A stretch of DNA of 5,183 bases from Spirochaetia bacterium. GTDB taxonomy: Bacteria; Spirochaetota; Spirochaetia; JABMQR01. A model generated the notes under the pieces. It was not told where the DNA came from, searched no databases, and saw only the letters and a list, made by a program, of their open reading frames with translations. Positions 1 through 5,183 of the stretch are shown here, piece after piece (within the stretch, counting starts at the first letter, position 1; each line of letters begins with the position of its first letter). A program made the position numbers and the translations under genes. The stretch is taken from contig JADHUD010000191.1 in NCBI GenBank assembly GCA_016784705.1, forward strand, positions 1 through 5,183, in the 5' to 3' direction.

Positions 1-150
1 CCTGATCCCCACTCACTTACCGGTGCAAAAGGTATTGGAGAACCGGCAATAGAGCTTATTGCTCCTGCTATTGCCAACGCCGTATACAACGCAACAGGAA
101 TACGCTGTAAAAAATTACCTATCGTATTAGACCCGGAGGATTTAGCATGA
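1..150 (+). CDS. Molybdopterin-binding catalytic subunit of a xanthine dehydrogenase/aldehyde oxidase-type hydroxylase (C-terminal fragment)
   Basis: The gene enters from the left edge; only its last 49 codons and the TGA stop at 148-150 are in the window. The fragment carries GAKGIGEP (fragment residues 8-15). This matches the conserved C-terminal motif of molybdenum hydroxylase large subunits, whose glutamate (here residue 14, codon 40-42) is the catalytic base next to the Mo centre (Glu1261 in bovine xanthine dehydrogenase). The following helix, with IANAVYNATGIR, is also typical of xanthine dehydrogenase-like C-termini. Such enzymes hydroxylate purines, N-heterocycles or aldehydes using water, passing electrons to Fe-S and FAD subunits. 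The stop overlaps the next start as ATGA, so the two are surely one operon. The substrate cannot be told from this fragment; xanthine dehydrogenase is the default guess. Confidence 0.9.
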   Translation, partial: PDPHSLTGAKGIGEPAIELIAPAIANAVYNATGIRCKKLPIVLDPEDLA

Positions 151-653
151 ACAAAAACTCAGTAACCATAAACGGTAAAGAATATACCCTTTCGGATGAA
201 CAACTCGACATAACCCTGCTCACCTATCTAAGAGAGGTGCTTGTATTAACCGGAACGAAAAATGGCTGTGAAAAGGGTTTATGCGGCAGCTGTACCGTTA
301 TAGCAGATAATAAGGCAGTTCGTTCCTGCAGGATGGCAATGAGCAAAATGACAGGTAAATCTATTGTCACCATTGAAGGGATGGAATCTCCAGATGGTAC
401 GCTTCATCCCATTCAAAAAGCCTTTCTCGATTCAGGAGCTGTTCAGTGCGGATTCTGTACCCCGGGAATGGTTATGAGCGCATATGTACTGCTTTTATCA
501 AACCCTGAACCGGATAGAGAAACAGTCAGAAAAGCAATGCGAGGTAACTTATGCAGATGTACCGGATATCAGCAGATTATCGATGCTGTTGAACTGGCTG
601 CAAAAAGAATCAAAGATCAAAATCTTTCTATATTAGCTGGATGCTTAAGCTAA
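147..653 (+). CDS. [2Fe-2S] iron-sulfur small subunit of xanthine dehydrogenase/aldehyde oxidase-type molybdenum hydroxylase
   Basis: A 168-residue protein of normal length for the XdhC (E. coli)/CoxS family; it carries electrons from the Mo centre towards FAD. The N-terminal ferredoxin-like domain (about 1-75) has Cys41, Cys46, Cys49 and Cys61 in the plant-type CxxxxCGxC...C pattern. The C-terminal helical domain (about 80-155) has QCGFCTPG (Cys101, Cys104) and CRCTGY (Cys136, Cys138), which bind the second, Mo-proximal cluster. All eight cluster ligands are present, so it should be functional. The ATG start is supported by GGAGGA at 135-140, six bases upstream, and by the 4-base ATGA overlap with the catalytic subunit, implying translational coupling. 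The order Mo subunit then FeS subunit means the FAD subunit, if separate, lies upstream outside the window or elsewhere. No obvious terminator follows the stop. The family call is firm; the exact substrate is not. Confidence 0.95.
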   Translation: MNKNSVTINGKEYTLSDEQLDITLLTYLREVLVLTGTKNGCEKGLCGSCTVIADNKAVRSCRMAMSKMTGKSIVTIEGMESPDGTLHPIQKAFLDSGAVQCGFCTPGMVMSAYVLLLSNPEPDRETVRKAMRGNLCRCTGYQQIIDAVELAAKRIKDQNLSILAGCLS

Positions 654-676
654 AGCACAGAATATAGCAAACTGAC

Positions 677-1621
677 TTAATCACGATTAGTTTTCCCCGG
701 TGTTAAAAACATGTCCATATCAATTGTCTCACTACCATCAGGCAACCTGCCTATGCTTGTAACGTGTTCAGACCAAGTAAACGTATCAGCAATCATATCG
801 AAATATTTAAGATAAACTGAATCACTGTTACCAAACCCAAACTTTAATCCCTCTTTTGAAGGGATCGAATTTTTGGGTGCAGAAAATGGTAGGCGGATAA
901 CATCCGGGTAGATCACCAGCAGCTCACCGGCACCTATAGTAGTTCCTTCAGGAATCATTACATAGTCATTTTTTCGGGAATCAACTACAAGCCACTCATT
1001 CTTACCTATAATGATTTTCTGATTAGTTACATTGATTATTTCGATATAATCCAATCCCCTTGAACAAACTTCATTGAGTAATATTGGAGAATCTCCCTGA
1101 AAAAATATTTCCGGCTCATTCTTTTTCCCAGGAGTGGGAACCAGATAAGAAGTTATTTCTTTACCGCCATCTGTACTTCTTCCAATTGAATTTACATCAG
1201 ATGTCCATTCGATAAAATCTTCCAGAGAACCATTGAACAGCAGACTAATTTCGTCTTGAGATCCAATTGCAAAGGATCTTACAGCCATAGCATTATCAGG
1301 AATACCCTCAGGTGGTACCGTACTTAATTTACTTGTTTTATAGGGTGCAATCAATAAGTAGCCATGAGCTGGAATCACAGTATCTTCAGAAAATGATATT
1401 TGCAGGTCGTTATCCAATCTGCTCTCCTGTCTATCAGCCAATTTCCAGGATGATCCAAGAATGAGATCATTTCCTGTAGTATTATAGAGCTCAATGAAAT
1501 CATATTTTCCGGTAGATGCCACCTCATTAATAACAATCATACCTGAACCGGCAGGCACTGCACTCCATATAGGAATTACAATTACAGTTAACATAATTAC
1601 CAATAACAAACTTTTTTTCAT
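677..1621 (-). CDS. Secreted protein with two tandem lamin-tail domains (LTD)
   Basis: The 314-residue product starts with a signal peptide: two lysines, a hydrophobic stretch at about 4-18, then WSAVPAG with a likely cleavage after Ala21 or Ala24. There is no lipobox cysteine, sortase motif or second membrane segment, so it should be periplasmic or released. The rest is two copies of an immunoglobulin-fold LTD (about 28-170 and 179-314). Copy 1 has INEVASTGKYDFIELYN (31-47), VIPAHGYLLI (82-91) and SIGR...TPGKKN (145-168); copy 2 has LNEVCSRGLDYIEIIN (182-197), TIGAGELLVI (228-237) and SIGR...TPGKTN (289-312). These are the usual LTD start, middle and end signatures. Bacterial LTDs are known on secreted or surface proteins and secreted nucleases, but no enzyme domain is attached here, so a binding or structural role is only inferred. 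The start has GGGG seven bases upstream, with GAGG further off. It appears monocistronic, behind a promoter next to the pckA terminator. Confidence 0.85.
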   Translation of the reverse strand: MKKSLLLVIMLTVIVIPIWSAVPAGSGMIVINEVASTGKYDFIELYNTTGNDLILGSSWKLADRQESRLDNDLQISFSEDTVIPAHGYLLIAPYKTSKLSTVPPEGIPDNAMAVRSFAIGSQDEISLLFNGSLEDFIEWTSDVNSIGRSTDGGKEITSYLVPTPGKKNEPEIFFQGDSPILLNEVCSRGLDYIEIINVTNQKIIIGKNEWLVVDSRKNDYVMIPEGTTIGAGELLVIYPDVIRLPFSAPKNSIPSKEGLKFGFGNSDSVYLKYFDMIADTFTWSEHVTSIGRLPDGSETIDMDMFLTPGKTNRD

Positions 1622-1656
1622 AGAAAAACCCCATCCTCAAATTTACAGAATTTATT

Positions 1657-1684
1657 CTTATATACTACCCTAATTTCTTAGCAA
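1657..1684 (-). promoter_or_regulatory. Probable sigma70-type promoter for the lamin-tail gene
   Basis: On the - strand, TTGCTA (1679-1684) and TATAAG (1657-1662) are separated by 16 bases in an AT-rich stretch. This lies about 36 bases upstream of the ATG and just downstream of the pckA terminator, where a separate promoter is expected. The boxes deviate from consensus, so this is a reasonable but unproven call. Confidence 0.45.
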
Positions 1685-1690
1685 TGCAAA

Positions 1691-1727
1691 TAAAAAAAGC
1701 CGCCCCGTTTTTAACAGGACAGCTTTT
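1691..1727 (-). terminator. Rho-independent terminator of pckA
   Basis: Read on the - strand, AAGCTGTCCTGTT (1725-1713) pairs with AACGGGGCGGCTT (1709-1697) across an AAA loop, giving a 13-pair stem with three G-U pairs and a G+C-rich middle. A T-run (1696-1692) follows directly. It lies about 125 bases after the pckA stop with no gene between, and just before the promoter of the next gene, so it ends the pckA transcript. In the + direction the T-run is broken, so it should act mainly on the - strand. Confidence 0.85.
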
Positions 1728-1744
1728 CGTATATTTTTGCAATC

Positions 1745-1770
1745 GAAGTTTGCTAAGCAAACTTTTTATT
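1745..1770 (+). terminator. Short perfect hairpin with T-run, terminator-like in the + direction
   Basis: AAGTTTGC (1746-1753) and GCAAACTT (1757-1764) form a perfect eight-pair stem with a TAA loop, followed on the + strand by TTTATTATTA. By form it is a weak intrinsic terminator pointing away from any sense gene, since both flanking genes are on the - strand. It may block antisense transcription towards pckA, or simply be a second hairpin in the pckA 3' untranslated region. The structure is directly visible; the role is inference. Confidence 0.4.
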
Positions 1771-1778
1771 ATTACTAC

Positions 1779-1830
1779 GGCTCAGAAGTTTTATATTGTA
1801 AATATTTACAATATAAAAACTTCCAAAGCC
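1779..1830. repeat. Long AT-rich near-perfect palindrome in the pckA 3' region
   Basis: Positions 1789-1818 form an uninterrupted 30-base palindrome centred between 1803 and 1804, with core TTGTAAATATTTACAA (1796-1811). Past one unpaired base (1819) the pairing continues as GAAG (1785-1788) with CTTC (1820-1823), and past a small internal loop as GGCT (1779-1782) with AGCC (1827-1830). It begins 22 bases downstream of the pckA stop, upstream of the true terminator. It could be a cruciform or RNA stem that stabilises the pckA message, a protein-binding site, or one copy of a dispersed repeat. No T-run follows directly on either strand, so it is not a classic terminator. Confidence 0.7.
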
Positions 1831-1851
1831 AATATCATAGAAATTGGTTCT

Positions 1852-3780
1852 TTAACAGCAGCAGCCTTTTCCGCCGCCGCAGCATTCAGAATAGGCACCC
1901 GGTAGAATCAGATCACCGCATTTTTCTTTTGCAGCTGAAATTTTTGCAATTGCAGCATCCCATTTTTCATAAATAACCTGAGGACAATCAGCATCCATTT
2001 TAGCATAGAAAGCTTTGGATCTCTCAAGTTTTTCAATCCATTTGGTACAGCGGAATGTGAACTGGTAAGTATAATCTTCCAGTGAGTAGTTTTCATCAAG
2101 ATATTTCTTGAAAAGGATTTTAAGATCTTCATAGAGAGGAATCTTTCCGGTAGGAGTTGCAAGTGCATCATATTCACCATGAACTCTGCCCTCTGCCCAG
2201 TGCAGCCATACTTTCTTGGCAAGTTTGCTGGTACAGAATTTCCCCTTCTCATTCAGCAGAAAATAGTTAGTTGAGAAAACTTTTGGTTCTTCTTTCATAC
2301 CGTCAACAAATTTAATGTTGTTCATCGTGTATTCACCAAGAGGATATGATACAAAGTCCATGTTTGCCATCGGGCTGGGTGTTCTCACACCTTCAGCGCC
2401 TAACGTAGCTGAAGTTGTTTCAGATTCCAAGGTACAGGCTTTCAGTAGTATTCCGTCTTCCCAGGAGGGTGATTCTTCAACAGGAACGGTAGTATTACTG
2501 TCCCGTCCGCCGTAAAGAACACCATCAACTTTTACACCCTGCTTAGCATCAAAACCCTCTTTGTCAAAGTTTTCGAGGTAATCAAGACGCATAGTATACC
2601 GTGCATTACCGTGAGCGATACCGATTACATTGCCTTTAGCATCTTTTTTTCCTTCAGTCCAAGCGCCGGAGTGATTGTCGCCCTCTTTAGGAGCTTCAAT
2701 ACCCTGTCCAAGCCAGTATGGGGTATTATCTTTGCCACGCAGAACGTTTGAGAAAATCAGTTCCTGAGGTTTGTTAAGGTTTTCAAAAATTACCGGATCA
2801 TCCTCTTTGTTAACATCTTTAATAATACCAAAAATTCCCTGTTCAACGTTAACCGCCCGGAATTCACCATCGATATTTCTAAAATATGCAATATCATCAC
2901 CGACAATCTGCTCACCGGGGATCATAGCTGTTGAGGTTTTACCGCAGGCTGAGGGATAAGCGCCGGCAAAATAAGTTTTCCGGTCTGCCTCTTCATTCAG
3001 ACAAGCCATAACAAACATATGTTCACACAACCAGCCTTCCTGGCCTGATTTATTTATTGCAAGTCTCATTGAATGCTTTTTAAGACCAACAGAGTTACCG
3101 GCATACTGTGCATTCATTGAGTAAACAATATTGTTCTGTGTATCCATGTAAATTCTTCTCTTGTCAAGATTAACAACACAGCCTCTTTCATCCAGTTCTC
3201 CGGCAGAGTGGATGAAACGGAAAAAATCATCTTTCTCTTCATCTTTCATTCCAAGGAAATGTGCATAAGCAGGCCGGTAGAGAATTGACTCTGAATGCGC
3301 TACATACCATGAATCGGTAAACTGAACACAAGGAATGGAGAATTCTGAGAATGCAGGACCTTCACAGAAAAATTTGACAACAGCATCTTTGCCTTCCATA
3401 TTGTTCTTAGCAATTCCCATAATTTCAGCATGGCCTTCTTTGTAGGCTACTGAATTAAGTGATTTCATTTTCTCAAGATTTTCTTTATAGACAAGGTATT
3501 TTGTATTTACTTTGTCCCGTGCCTGGTCGCCGTATCCATCCCAGTGAATGGTTTGTCCATCCTGCGCCAATTTTGACTCTTCGCCTTTTTCCAAAGCCAT
3601 AGTTTTGACATATTCATTATCCTCATGACTATCGTCACAAACATAAATTGTAGCCGGGTTACAGTGCTCGGCAAAAGATCCGATAAAATCAAATACTTTC
3701 TCGTTCTCGAGAGCAGCAAGCTTTTCATAACTGGCTCCGCTCATCTTACTTTTTAGCAATTCGTTAAATTTAGAATCCAT
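1852..3780 (-). CDS. pckA: Phosphoenolpyruvate carboxykinase, GTP-type family (EC 4.1.1.32)
   Basis: A cytosolic enzyme interconverting oxaloacetate + GTP and PEP + CO2 + GDP, for gluconeogenesis or, in fermenters, PEP carboxylation towards succinate. The 642-residue product is slightly long for the GTP family (about 600-620). The P-loop is AYPSACGKTS (274-283), with the hyper-reactive Cys279, Lys281 and Thr282. GDDIAYF (294-300) gives the metal-binding aspartate pair, and Lys235 (GLKKH) and His254 (EHM) fit the other manganese ligands. DNHSGAW (368-374), NARYT (392-396) and GVLYGGR (420-426) are further core landmarks. The N-terminal HWDGYGDQARDK (79-90) and the lid-region SPMANMDFV (469-477) recall the archaeal-type branch rather than the animal-type enzyme (recollection, not alignment). 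Odd points are a cysteine-rich tail, SECCGGGKGCCC, and no visible WPGFGEN-like guanine-site segment after GKF (513-515). AGGAG (3787-3791) sits six bases before the ATG. The gene has its own promoter and terminator. Confidence 0.95.
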   Translation of the reverse strand: MDSKFNELLKSKMSGASYEKLAALENEKVFDFIGSFAEHCNPATIYVCDDSHEDNEYVKTMALEKGEESKLAQDGQTIHWDGYGDQARDKVNTKYLVYKENLEKMKSLNSVAYKEGHAEIMGIAKNNMEGKDAVVKFFCEGPAFSEFSIPCVQFTDSWYVAHSESILYRPAYAHFLGMKDEEKDDFFRFIHSAGELDERGCVVNLDKRRIYMDTQNNIVYSMNAQYAGNSVGLKKHSMRLAINKSGQEGWLCEHMFVMACLNEEADRKTYFAGAYPSACGKTSTAMIPGEQIVGDDIAYFRNIDGEFRAVNVEQGIFGIIKDVNKEDDPVIFENLNKPQELIFSNVLRGKDNTPYWLGQGIEAPKEGDNHSGAWTEGKKDAKGNVIGIAHGNARYTMRLDYLENFDKEGFDAKQGVKVDGVLYGGRDSNTTVPVEESPSWEDGILLKACTLESETTSATLGAEGVRTPSPMANMDFVSYPLGEYTMNNIKFVDGMKEEPKVFSTNYFLLNEKGKFCTSKLAKKVWLHWAEGRVHGEYDALATPTGKIPLYEDLKILFKKYLDENYSLEDYTYQFTFRCTKWIEKLERSKAFYAKMDADCPQVIYEKWDAAIAKISAAKEKCGDLILPGAYSECCGGGKGCCC

Positions 3781-3800
3781 CTATTACTCCTGTGATAAAG

Positions 3801-3817
3801 TTATCCACTATGGATAA
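3801..3817. promoter_or_regulatory. Perfect inverted repeat over the pckA -10/start region, candidate operator
   Basis: TTATCCA (3801-3807) and TGGATAA (3811-3817) are exact inverted repeats separated by CTA. The dyad covers part of the predicted -10 box and the expected transcription start, a classic repressor position, and would also form a hairpin at the 5' end of the mRNA. TTATCCACT here and TTATCCATA on the other strand each differ by one base from the DnaA box TTATCCACA. The regulator is unknown. Confidence 0.45.
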
Positions 3818-3842
3818 TATAAGGTTACTGCAGGTTGATCAA
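3814..3842 (-). promoter_or_regulatory. Sigma70-type promoter of pckA
   Basis: On the - strand, TTGATC (3837-3842) and TATTAT (3814-3819) have the ideal 17-base spacing, with the start expected near 3807, giving a 5' leader of about 27 bases before the ATG at 3780. The -35 box lies in the 10-base palindrome GTTGATCAAC (3834-3843). Having its own promoter separates pckA from the phosphatase gene 129 bases upstream. Confidence 0.6.
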
Positions 3843-3909
3843 CACTAAAATTGATAAATTAATTGATATTTTGCAGTATGAGTCATTTTCTTTTTACAAA
3901 TACGGAAGT

Positions 3910-4698
3910 TTATACAAGAAACATGTCGCGCAGTATTTCTTGTTCGTCAGCCCCAACAGAAACAACTGCCGCAAGGTATCCTGCAATGGATCCGTACTCA
4001 CTGATTATTGCATCAAGAGCAGCCTGAAGGTATTCAGGTTTTGTTCTCAGGAGCGGATAAGTCACCTCAGGCTGAACGTTAACACCAAACTGAAGGAATG
4101 ATCTGGAGTATCGTACAGAAGCCTTCTCCAGGTGTTTTCCGACATGCCCGCTTAAAAGATAGTCCTGCATAACCTCTTTATCGCCAACTCCCAGTGCATA
4201 GAGAAAAAGTGCTGCAAAAAGCCCCGTCCGATCCTTTCCACCGGTACAATGAATAAGTGTCGGCATATATTCAGGGGCCGTTAAAAACGCAAATAATTTT
4301 CGGAACAGCGGACCGAGCAAAGCAGGCATTTTCCGGTAACTGTTGATAATAAAGATTTCAGTATCAGCTTTCCCAGCAGCGGCAGCACGAAACAGCTCTA
4401 TAACAGATTCAAGACTGAAATCCGATATCTCGGCATAGACAGGCAGATAGGCGGCATTATCCGGAATTTTATCTGGATGAGCTAAAATCTCATCATGAGA
4501 CCGCAAATCTATAATATTTTCGATCCCCATAACCGAGAGCCGGACAAGCTCCTCATCAGAGAGAAAAGAGAGTCTGCCGGATCGATAGAGCATTCCACTT
4601 CTGGTAGTTCTTCCGGAAACTGTTTCTATCCCCCCGAAATCCCTGAAGTTGTGGCAGTTGGGAAACGCTGCTGAGAGCAGTCTTGATTCAGCCGGCAA
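3910..4698 (-). CDS. Protein tyrosine/dual-specificity phosphatase, Y_phosphatase3 family (PF13350-like)
   Basis: A cytosolic cysteine phosphatase; from the TTG at 4698 it is 262 residues, normal for the family. It has the N-terminal NFRDFGG motif (17-23), LYRSG (37-41), IDLRS (63-67), the active-site loop HCTGGKDRTG (150-159) with nucleophile Cys151 and phosphate-binding Arg157 in the CX5R pattern, DYLLS (179-183) and the C-terminal YGSIAGYL (235-242). All expected landmarks are present, so it should be active. Relatives act on phosphotyrosine or phosphoinositides; the substrate here is unknown. Three in-frame starts exist: TTG 4743, ATG 4734 and TTG 4698. I chose 4698 because GGAG sits seven bases upstream, the overlap with the preceding gene falls to 11 bases, and the conserved fold begins soon after; ATG 4734 has only a weak site but cannot be excluded. 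The overlap implies co-translation with the TIGR00300 gene. I see no clear terminator after its stop. Confidence 0.88.
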   Translation of the reverse strand: MPAESRLLSAAFPNCHNFRDFGGIETVSGRTTRSGMLYRSGRLSFLSDEELVRLSVMGIENIIDLRSHDEILAHPDKIPDNAAYLPVYAEISDFSLESVIELFRAAAAGKADTEIFIINSYRKMPALLGPLFRKLFAFLTAPEYMPTLIHCTGGKDRTGLFAALFLYALGVGDKEVMQDYLLSGHVGKHLEKASVRYSRSFLQFGVNVQPEVTYPLLRTKPEYLQAALDAIISEYGSIAGYLAAVVSVGADEQEILRDMFLV

Positions 4699-5183
4699 GT
4701 TCCCGCTCCAGATCCCTGAGAAATGAGCCAACATCGCACACAATTCCCACAGCCTGACCCGAGCCTCTGTCAGAAAGCTTGGTAACTACCGCCGGATTAA
4801 TATCAATACAAATAGTGGGAACAAATGAAGGCGTCATATTCCCTGTACCAATTGCATGGAGCATGGTAGAGAGCATCACAATTAAATCAGCTCCTTCAAT
4901 AATTTCTGCATAGAGTTCCTGAGCTTCAATCATATTATTAACCGTTTCAGGAAGCGGTCCGTCATCCCGTATAGATCCGGCCAGACAATAGGGAATACCG
5001 GCTGTTTCAATCTCATACATCAGTCCTGATTTCAGAACACCATCTTCTATTGATTTTTTTATGGAGCCGCACCCATTGATCATATTTATTGCCTTAATAT
5101 GATGATTGTGTCCATGTTTGACCACTTTTCCCGTTTTCAGATCAATTCCAAGAGAAGTTCCAAAAAACTGGTATTCCAAATCG
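4688..5183 (-). CDS. TIGR00300 / LOR-SDH conserved-domain protein, ornithine cyclodeaminase-like (C-terminal fragment)
   Basis: The open frame runs off the right edge; 164 codons and the TGA stop (4688-4690) are present. The codon before the TTG at 5177-5179 is GAT and the frame stays open, so that TTG is not the true start; full-length members are roughly 400 residues. Landmarks, numbered from that TTG, are HGHNHHIKAIN (22-32), GVLKSGLMYE (47-56), LAGSIRDDGPLP (67-78), a Rossmann-like strand-turn ADLIVMLSTMLHAIGTGNM (97-115) and CIDINPAVVTKLSDRGSGQ (124-142) followed by AVGIVCDVG (143-151). These match the C-terminal dinucleotide-binding domain of the family annotated as TIGR00300 or 'LOR/SDH bifunctional enzyme conserved domain'. 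Methanogen relatives and the C-terminal half of cyanobacterial AgrE/ArgZ-type proteins are linked to conversion of ornithine to proline plus ammonia. Whether this bacterial member does the same is inference. It is upstream of, and overlaps, the phosphatase gene. Confidence 0.85.
   Translation of the reverse strand, partial: DLEYQFFGTSLGIDLKTGKVVKHGHNHHIKAINMINGCGSIKKSIEDGVLKSGLMYEIETAGIPYCLAGSIRDDGPLPETVNNMIEAQELYAEIIEGADLIVMLSTMLHAIGTGNMTPSFVPTICIDINPAVVTKLSDRGSGQAVGIVCDVGSFLRDLERELAG
4706..4709 (-). promoter_or_regulatory. Ribosome binding site favouring the TTG start of the phosphatase gene
   Basis: GGAG on the - strand lies seven bases before the TTG at 4698-4696, inside the last codons of the upstream gene. 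Neither alternative start (ATG 4734, TTG 4743) has a comparably good site, so this motif decides the start chosen here. Confidence 0.5.

Noticed and set aside
1684..1976. Two overlapping open frames on the + strand across the pckA 3' end and intergenic region
   Set aside because: They run through the terminator and palindrome and antisense to pckA, lack ribosome sites and resemble no protein family.
3801..3817. Possible replication origin from the DnaA-box-like pair
   Set aside because: Only two imperfect boxes are present, both created by one dyad, with no box cluster, AT-rich unwinding element or dnaA/dnaN nearby. An operator is the simpler reading.
3835..3867. Three TTGAT repeats (3835, 3851, 3863) upstream of pckA
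   Set aside because: The motif is short, the spacing is irregular and the region is AT-rich, so chance is adequate; not reported as a repeat array.
3835..4101. Open frame of 88 codons on the + strand over the phosphatase 3' end
   Set aside because: It is antisense to a well-supported gene, starts in the pckA promoter region and has low-complexity, unrecognisable content.
4734..4743. Upstream starts for the phosphatase (ATG 4734, TTG 4743)
   Set aside because: Both have weak ribosome sites and enlarge the overlap with the upstream gene, with no conserved residues gained; ATG 4734 remains the main alternative.
1..5183. A defence, mobile or otherwise novel multi-gene system
   Set aside because: All genes fall into known metabolic or domain families. 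There are no recombinases, toxin-antitoxin pairs, reverse transcriptases or repeat arrays, and the gene order looks like ordinary chromosome.

Overview
The window is bacterial chromosomal DNA, compact and AT-leaning, with no phage, transposon, CRISPR or RNA gene visible. A molybdenum hydroxylase, a GTP-type PEP carboxykinase and an archaeal/cyanobacterial-type TIGR00300 protein together suggest an anaerobe or fermenter. A spirochaete or a similar deep anaerobic lineage is possible, but this is a guess from protein flavour and no marker gene fixes it.

Layout. On the + strand (1-653) lies the end of a xanthine dehydrogenase/aldehyde oxidase-type operon: the last 49 codons of the molybdopterin catalytic subunit, joined by an ATGA stop/start overlap to the [2Fe-2S] small subunit. 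Everything else is on the - strand, read right to left: the C-terminal part of a TIGR00300 / ornithine cyclodeaminase-like protein (4688 to window end); a dual-specificity/tyrosine phosphatase overlapping it by 11 bases (3910-4698); then, behind its own promoter, pckA (1852-3780); then, behind another likely promoter, a secreted protein with two lamin-tail domains (677-1621) that converges on the hydroxylase operon with only 23 bases between the stop codons.

The two - strand intergenic gaps hold the regulatory content. The gap before pckA (3781-3909) has a good sigma70-type promoter whose -10 region and predicted start lie inside a perfect 7+3+7 dyad. The gap after pckA (1622-1851) holds three successive inverted repeats: a long AT-rich, nearly perfect palindrome; a short hairpin with a T-run in the + direction; and a strong rho-independent terminator for pckA. 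The -35 box for the lamin-tail gene follows immediately.

Functionally, the TIGR00300 protein (amino acid/ornithine metabolism) and phosphatase are probably translated together, while PEPCK links C4 acids and PEP. The hydroxylase operon is an independent unit, probably for purine or N-heterocycle oxidation. I do not see a novel multi-gene system. The items most worth a second look are the cysteine-rich tail and unusual nucleotide-site region of PEPCK, the pckA operator-like dyad, and the long palindrome in the pckA 3' region.
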